A stretch of 64,000 bases of DNA from Calendula officinalis. Taxonomy: Eukaryota; Streptophyta; Magnoliopsida; Asterales; Asteraceae. The notes under the pieces were generated by a model. The model made no database searches. It was not told the origin of the DNA and worked only from the letters and a program-made list of their open reading frames with translations. Where the stretch lies: NCBI GenBank assembly GCA_963853835.1, contig OY970828.1:18152977-18216976 (forward strand), given 5' to 3'. Below are positions 57,520-64,000 of this stretch, piece by piece (the stretch's first letter is position 1; each line of letters opens with the position of its first letter). Both the position numbers and the translations under genes were made by a program.

Positions 57520-59758
57520 ATTGTGTGACAAAAGGTGCTATACTAAAACATTCATAACTTTCAGCTCGGGTGTCCGTTTCACGCCCACGAGTAACCAAAA
57601 TAGCTGGTTCGTTCGTCACTGCCAAGAACAAGTTCGGCCCGAACTCTTCACTGTTCCCGGACCGAACTTCATTTTCGGCCCGAACTTCAACCTCGGCCCG
57701 AACTTCAACCTCGGCCCGAACTCCGACCTCGGCCCGAACTTCAACCTCGGCCCGAACATCATCCTCGACTCGAACACCGAACTTCGGCCCGAACACCACT
57801 TCAGCCCGAACACCACTTCGGCCCGAACATCCCTCTTCGGCGCGAACACCACTTCGGCCCGAACATCCCTCTTCGGCCCGAACTCTTCAATATCCAAGAT
57901 TGTGTGACAAAAGGTGCTATACTAAAACATTCATAACTTTCAGTTCGGGTGTCCGTTTCACGCCCACGAGTAACTAAAATAGCTGGTTCGTTCGTCACTG
58001 CCAAGAACAAGTTCGGCCCAAACTCTTCACTGTTCGCGGCCCGAACTTCATTTTCGGCCCGAACTTCAACCTCGGCCCGAACTCCGACCTCGGCCCGAAC
58101 TTCAACCTCGGCCCGAACATCATCCTCGGCCCGAACACCGAACTTCAGCCCGAACACCACTTCGGCCCGAACATTCCACTTCGGCCCGAACACCAGTTCG
58201 GCCCGAACATCCCTCTTCGGCCCGGACTATTCAATATCCAAGATTGTGTGACAAAAGGTGCTATACTAAAACATTCATAACTTTTAGCTCGGGTGTCCGT
58301 TTCACGCCCACGAGTAACCAAAATAGCTGGTTCGTTCGTCACTGCCAAGATCAAGTTCGGCCCGAATTCTTCACTGTTCCCGGCCCGAACTTCATTTTCG
58401 GCCCGAACTTCAACCTCGGCCCCAACTTCAACCTCGGCCCGAACTCCGACCTCGGCCCGAACTTCAACCTCAGCCCGAACATCATCCTCGGCACGAACAC
58501 CGAACTTCGGCCCGAACACCACTTCGGCCTGAACACCACTTCGGCCCGAACATCCCACTTCGGCCCGAACACCAGTTCGGCCCGAACATCCCTCTTCGGC
58601 CCGAACTATTCAATATCCAAGACTGTGTGACAAAAGGAGCTATACTAAAACATTCATAACTTTTAGCTCGGGTGTCCGTTTCACGCCCACGAGTAACCAA
58701 AATAGCTGGTTCGTTCGTCACTGCCAAGAACAAGTTCGGCCCGAATTCTTCACTGTTCCCGGCTCGAACTTCATTTTCGGCCCGAACTTCATCCTCGGCC
58801 CCAACTTCAACCTCGGCCCGAACTCCGACCTCGGACCGAACTTCAACCTCGGCCCGAACATCATCCTCGGCCCGAACACCGAACTTCGGCCCGAACACCA
58901 CTTCGGCCTGAACACCACTTCGTCCCGAACATCCCACTTCGGTCCGAACACCACTTCGGCCCGAACATCCCTCTTCGGCCCGAACTCTTCAATATCCAAG
59001 ATTGTGTGACAAAAGGTGTTATACTAAAACATTCATAACTTTCAGCTCGGGTGTCCGTTTCACGCCCACGAGTAACCAAAATAGCTGGTTCGTTCGTCAC
59101 TGCCAAGAACAAGTTCGGCCCGAACTCTTCACTGTTCCCGGCCCGAACTTCATTTCCGGCCCGAACTTCAACCTCAGCCCGAAATTCAACCTCGGCCCGA
59201 ACTCCGACCTCGGTCCGAACTTCAACCTCGGCCCGAACATCATCCTCGGCCCGAACACCGAACTTCGGCCCGAACACCACTTCGGCCTGAACACCACTTC
59301 GGCCCGAACATCCCACTTCGGCCCGAACACCACTTCGGCCCGAACATCCCTCTTCGGCCCGAACTCTTCAATATCCAAGATTGTGTGACAAAAGGTGCTA
59401 TACTAAAACATTCATAACTTTCAGCTCGGGTGTCCGTTTCACGCCCACGAGTAACCAAAATAGCTGGTTCGTTCGTCACTGCCAAGAACAAGTTCGGCCC
59501 GAACTCTTCACTGTTCCCGGCCCGAACTTCATTTCCGGCCCGAACTTCAACCTCGGCCCGAAATTCAACCTCGGCCCGAACTCCGACCTCGGTCCGAACT
59601 TCAACCTCGGCCCGAACATCATCCTCGGCCCGAACACCGAACTTCGGCCCGAACACCACTTCGGCCTGAACACCACTTCGGCCCGAACATCCCACTTCGG
59701 CCCGAACACCACTTCGGCCCGAACATCCCTCTTCGGCCCGAACTCTTCAATATCCAAG
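57520..59758 (+). repeat. HOR-F copy 2, hexamer of 2239 bp
   Basis: Anchors are at 57570, 57949, 58293, 58672, 59051 and 59430. It matches copy 1, including private variants: cagttcgggtg before 57949, aagactgtgtgac before 58672, cgtcccgaacatcccacttcggtccg in D split across two units, and catttccggcc in both E monomers. Identity this high means a very recent duplication or an assembly duplication. Confidence 0.9.
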
Positions 59759-61599
59759 ATTGTGTGACAAAAGGTGCTATACTAAAACATTCATAACTTT
59801 CAGCTCGGGTGTCCGTTTCACGCCCACGAGTAACCAAAATAGCTGGTTCGTTCGTCACTGCCAAGAACAAGTTCGGCCCGAACTCTTCACTGTTCCCGGA
59901 CCGAACTTCATTTTCGGCCCGAACTTCAACCTCGGCCCGAACTTCAACCTCGGCCCGAACTCCGACCTCGGCCCGAACTTCAACCTCGGCCCGAACATCA
60001 TCCTCGACTCGAACACCGAACTTCAGCCCGAACACCACTTCAGCCCGAACACCACTTCGGCCCGAACATCCCTCTTCGGCGCGAACACCACTTCGGCCCG
60101 AACATCCCTCTTCGGCCCGAACTCTTCAATATCCAAGATTGTGTGACAAAAGGTGCTATACTAAAACATTCATAACTTTCAGCTCGGGTGTCCGTTTCAC
60201 GCCCACGAGTAACTAAAATAGCTGGTTCGTTCGTCACTGCCAAGAACAAGTTCGGCCCAAACTCTTCACTGTTCGCGGCCCGAACTTCATTTTCGGCCCG
60301 AACTTCAACCTCGGCCCGAACTCCGACCTCGGCCCGAACTTCAACCTCGGCCCGAACATCATCCTCGGCCCGAACACCGAACTTCAGCCCGAACACCACT
60401 TCGGCCCGAACATTCCACTTCGGCCCGAACACCAGTTCGGCCCGAACATCCCTCTTCGGCCCGGACTATTCAATATCCAAGATTGTGTGACAAAAGGTGC
60501 TATACTAAAACATTCATAACTTTTAGCTCGGGTGTCCGTTTCACGCCCACGAGTAACCAAAATAGCTGGTTCGTTCGTCACTGCCAAGATCAAGTTCGGC
60601 CCGAATTCTTCACTGTTCCCGGCCCGAACTTCATTTTCGGCCCGAACTTCAACCTCGGCCCCAACTTCAACCTCGGCCCGAACTCCGACCTCGGCCCGAA
60701 CTTCAACCTCAGCCCGAACATCATCCTCGGCACGAACACCGAACTTCGGCCCGAACACCACTTCGGCCTGAACACCACTTCGGCCCGAACATCCCACTTC
60801 GGCCCGAACACCAGTTCGGCCCGAACATCCCTCTTCGGCCCGAACTATTCAATATCCAAGATTGTGTGACAAAAGGAGCTATACTAAAACATTCATAACT
60901 TTTAGCTCGGGTGTCCGTTTCACGCCCACGAGTAACCAAAATAGCTGGTTCGTTCGTCACTGCCAAGAACAAGTTCGGCCCGAATTCTTCACTGTTCCCG
61001 GCTCGAACTTCATTTTCGGCCCGAACTTCATCCTCGGCCCCAACTTCAACCTCGGCCCGAACTCCGACCTCGGACCGAACTTCAACCTCGGCCCGAACAT
61101 CATCCTCGGCCCGAACACCGAACTTCGGCCCGAACACCACTTCGGCCTGAACACCACTTCGTCCCGAACATCCCACTTCGGTCCGAACACCACTTCGGCC
61201 CGAACATCCCTCTTCGGCCCGAACTCTTCAATATCCAAGATTGTGTGACAAAAGGTGCTATACTAAAACATTCATAACTTTCAGCTCGGGTGTCCGTTTC
61301 ACGCCCACGAGTAACCAAAATAGCTGGTTCGTTCGTCACTGCCAAGAACAAGTTCGGCCCGAACTCTTCACTGTTCCCGGCCCGAACTTCATTTCCGGCC
61401 CGAACTTCAACCTCGGCCCGAACTTCAACCTCGGCCCGAACTCCGACCTCGGCCCGAACTTCAACCTCGGCCCGAACATCATCCTCGGCCCGAACACCGA
61501 ACTTCGGCCCAAACACCACTTCGGCCTGAACACCACTTCGGCCCGAACATCCCACTTCGGCCCGAACACCACTTCGGCCCGAACTCTTCAATATCCAAG
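59759..61599 (+). repeat. HOR-F copy 3, truncated to five monomers
   Basis: Anchors are at 59809 A, 60188 B, 60532 C, 60911 D and 61290 E. Differences from copies 1 and 2 are few: ttcagcccgaacaccacttc in A, cagctcggg before B, and aagattgtgtgac before D. E is 360 bp because the catccctctt unit is missing before the end, and its body has the normal cccgaacttcaacc where copies 1 and 2 have cccgaaattcaacc. There is no second E; the F monomer follows directly, as in 49767-55280. Confidence 0.87.
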
Positions 61600-64000
61600 A
61601 TTGTGTGACAAAAGGTGCTATACTAAAACATTCATAACTTTCAGCTCGGGTGTCCTTTTCACGCCCACGAGTAACCAAAATAGCTGGTTCGTTCGTCACT
61701 ACCAAGAACAAGTTCGGCCCGAACTCTTCACGGTTCCCGGCCCGAACTTCATTTTCGGCCCGAACTTCAACCTCGGCCCGAACTTCAACCTCGGCCCGAA
61801 CTACGACCTCGACCTGAACTTCAACCTCGGCCCGAACATCATCCTCGGCTCGAACACCGAACTTCGGCCCGAACACCACTTCAGCCCGAACACCACTTCG
61901 GCCCGAACATCCCTCTTCGGCCCGAACACCACTTCGGCCCGAACATCCCTCTTCGGCCCGAACACCACTTCGGCCCGAACATCCCTCTTCGGCCCGAACT
62001 CTTCAATATCAAAGATTGTGTGACAAAAGGTGCTATACTAAAACATTCATAACTTTCAGCTCGGGTGTCCGTTTCACGCCCACGAGTAACCAAAATAGCT
62101 GGTTCATTCGTCACTGCGAAGAACAAGTTCGGCCCGAACTCTTCACTGTTCCCGGCCCGAACTTCAACCTCGGCCCGAACTTCAACCTCGGCTCGAACTC
62201 CGACCTCGGTCCGAACTTCAACCTCGGCCCGAACATCATCCTCGACCCGAACACCGAACTTCGGCCCGAACACCACTTTGGCCCGAACATCCCACTTCGG
62301 CCCGAACATCCCTCTTCGGCCCGAACTCTTCAATATCCAAGATTGTGTGACAAAAGGTGCTATACTAAAACATTCATAATTTTCAGCTCGGGTGTCCGTT
62401 TCACGCCGACGAGTAACCAAAATAGGTGGTTCGTTCGTCACTGCCAAGAACAAGTTCGGCCCGAACTCTTCACTGTTCCCGGCCCGAACTTCATTTTCGG
62501 CCCGAACTTCAACCTCGGCCCGAACTCCGACCTCGGCCCGAACTTCAACCTCGGCCCGAACATCATCCTCGGCCCGAACATCATCCTCGGCCCCAACACC
62601 GAACTTCGGCACGAACACCACTTCGGCCCGAACACCACTTCGGCCCGAACATCCGACTTCGGCCCGAACACCACTTCGGCCCGAACATCCCTCTTCGGCC
62701 CGAATTCTTCAATATCCAAGATTGTGTGACAAAAGGTGCTATACTAAAATATTCATAACTTTCAGCTCGGGTGTCCGTTTCACGCCCACGAGTAACCAAA
62801 ATAGATGGTTCGTTCGTCACTGCCAAGAACAAGTTCGGCTCGTACTCTTCACTGTTCCCGGCCCGAACTTCATTTTCGGCCCGTACTTCAACCTCGGCCC
62901 GAACTTCAACCTCGGCCCGAACTCCGACCTCGGCCCGAACTTCAACCTCGGCCCGAACATCATCCTCGGCTCGAACACCGAACTTCGGCCCGAACACCAC
63001 TTCAGCCCGAACATCCCTCTTCGGCCCGAACACCACTTCGGCCCGAACATCCCTCTTCGGCCCGAACTCTTCAATATCCAAGATTGTGTGACAAAAGGTG
63101 CTATACTAAAACATTCATAACTTTCAGCTCGGGTGTCCGTTTCACGCCCACGAGTAACCAAAATAGCTGGTTCATTCGTCACTGCGAAGAACAAGTTCGG
63201 CCCGAACTCTTCACTGTTCCCGACCCGAACTTCATTTTCGGCCCGAACTTCAACCTCGGCCCGAACTCCGACCTCGGCCCGAACATCAACCTCGGCCCGA
63301 ACATCATCCTCGACCCGAACACCGAACTTCGTCCCGAACACCACTTCGGCCCGAACATCCCACTTCGGCCCGAACACCACTTCGGCCCGAACTCTTCAAT
63401 ATCCAAGATTGTTTGACAAAAGGTGCTATACTAAAACATTCATAATTTTCAGCTCGTGTGTCCGTTTCACGCCCACGAGTAACCAAAATATCTGGTTCGT
63501 TCGTCACTGTCAAGAACAAGTTCGACCCGAACTCTTCACTGTTCCCGGCCCGAACTTCATTTTCGGCCCGAACTTCAACCTCGGGCCGAACTCCGACCTC
63601 GGCCCGAACTTCAACCTCGGCCCGAACATCATCCTCGGCCCCAACACCGAACTTCGGCCCGAACACCACCTCGGCCCGAACACCACTTCGGCCCGAACAC
63701 CACCTCGGCCCGAACATCCGACTTCGGCCCGAACACCACTTCGGCCCGAACATCCCTCTTCGGCCCGAACTCTTCAATATGCAAGATTGTGTGACAAAAG
63801 GTGCTATACTAAAACATTCATAACTTTCAGCTCGGGTGTCCGTTTTACACCCACGAGTAACCAAAATAGCTGGTTGGTTCGTCACTGCCAAGATCAAGTT
63901 CGGCCCGAACTCTTCATTGTTCCCGGCCCGAACTTCATTTTCGGCCCGAACTTCAACCTCGGCCCGAACTTCAACCTCGGCCCGAACACCGACCTCGGCC
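61600..64000 (+). repeat. Super-repeat copy 2, monomers F to L, cut by window end
   Basis: Anchors are at 61650 F, 62065 G, 62392 H, 62771 I, 63133 J, 63458 K and 63836 L. F has cttcacggttccc and one extra catccctctt-caccactt pair (415 bp). G has gttcattcgtcactgcgaag; H has cacgccgacgag and cataattttcag; I has ggctcgtactc; J and K repeat the HOR-E order; L has gttttacacccacgag and ccaagatcaag. Offsets to 51677-53847 are about 9.97-10.01 kb. The last monomer stops inside its left body at the window edge. Confidence 0.87.

Larger units (their letters stand above)
1..64000 (+). repeat. Composite satellite array, 176 head-to-tail monomers
   Basis: The whole window is one tandem array. The core heptamer gtgtccg (rarely gtgtcca, gcgtccg, gtatccg, gtgtctg or gtgtcct) occurs 176 times, from 187 to 63836, always on this strand. 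Spacings run from 288 to 548 bp and average about 364 bp. Common values are 343-345, 360-363 and 377-381. Every base between cores belongs to the same family, with no unrelated insertion and no inverted monomer. Both window edges cut through a monomer, so the array extends beyond the window on each side. Its location (centromeric, pericentromeric, subtelomeric or interstitial) cannot be read from the sequence. A 64 kb array with nested higher-order repeats is typical of heterochromatic satellite in eukaryotes. Confidence 0.97.

Noticed and set aside
1..64000. Ribosomal DNA intergenic spacer sub-repeats
   Set aside because: Spacer sub-repeats are interrupted by rRNA genes every several kilobases in known rDNA. 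No 18S, 5.8S, 25S or 5S sequence is visible in 64 kb.
1..64000. Telomeric or simple microsatellite array
   Set aside because: The smallest unit is 17-19 bp with ordered variants, and no TTTAGGG or TTAGGG runs are present.

Overview
This 64 kb window is one uninterrupted satellite DNA array. I find no protein-coding gene, RNA gene, transposon, CRISPR array or ordinary single-copy sequence. It holds 176 head-to-tail copies of one composite repeat, all in the same orientation. I anchored each copy on the conserved gtgtccg heptamer of its core (first at 187, last at 63836); the mean spacing is about 364 bp. A long satellite array points to a eukaryote. The core phrase cataactttcagctcgggtgtccg recalls tandem repeats I associate with plants, so a seed plant is my best guess, from memory and unproven.

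Each monomer has two parts. The core is about 124 bp, AT-rich on its left side and nearly constant in length. The body is about 220 to 290 bp and is itself a GC-rich minisatellite of 17 to 19 bp units that all begin cggcccgaac. The left half of the body uses 18-bp units joined by ct. The right half mostly alternates 17- and 19-bp units joined by tt. Adding or losing these units gives the main length classes: about 308, 326, 344, 362, 380, 398 and 416 bp.

Layout: 1-2646 holds mixed monomers with a repeated segment. A seven-monomer higher-order repeat (HOR-A, types P-Q-R-T-U-V and variants) lies at 2647-5164, 10306-12767 and 23626-26140. Between these copies are runs of 344-bp monomers and a segment duplicated at an offset of 3112 bp (13.8-15.9 kb and 16.9-19.0 kb). 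A segment near 16.0-17.2 kb recurs at 27.7-28.8 kb. From 28.9 to 38 kb monomers of about 362 bp dominate, with a three-monomer repeat (HOR-B) and a local core variant. From 38 kb onward monomers of about 379 bp dominate, with two-monomer repeats (HOR-C, HOR-D) and a recurring three-monomer repeat (HOR-E). The last 14 kb is a super-repeat: segment 49767-54000 recurs at 59759-64000 about 10 kb away, and a six-monomer unit of 2239 bp (HOR-F) lies between them in two copies that look identical.

Three oversized monomers (15644, 33269 and 37716) lack an internal core and look like products of unequal exchange. Two of them break at the same short direct repeat that flanks every core. The many long open frames are by-products of stop-free 18-bp units and are not annotated as genes. 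All relationships were judged by eye from shared diagnostic variants; no alignment was run.
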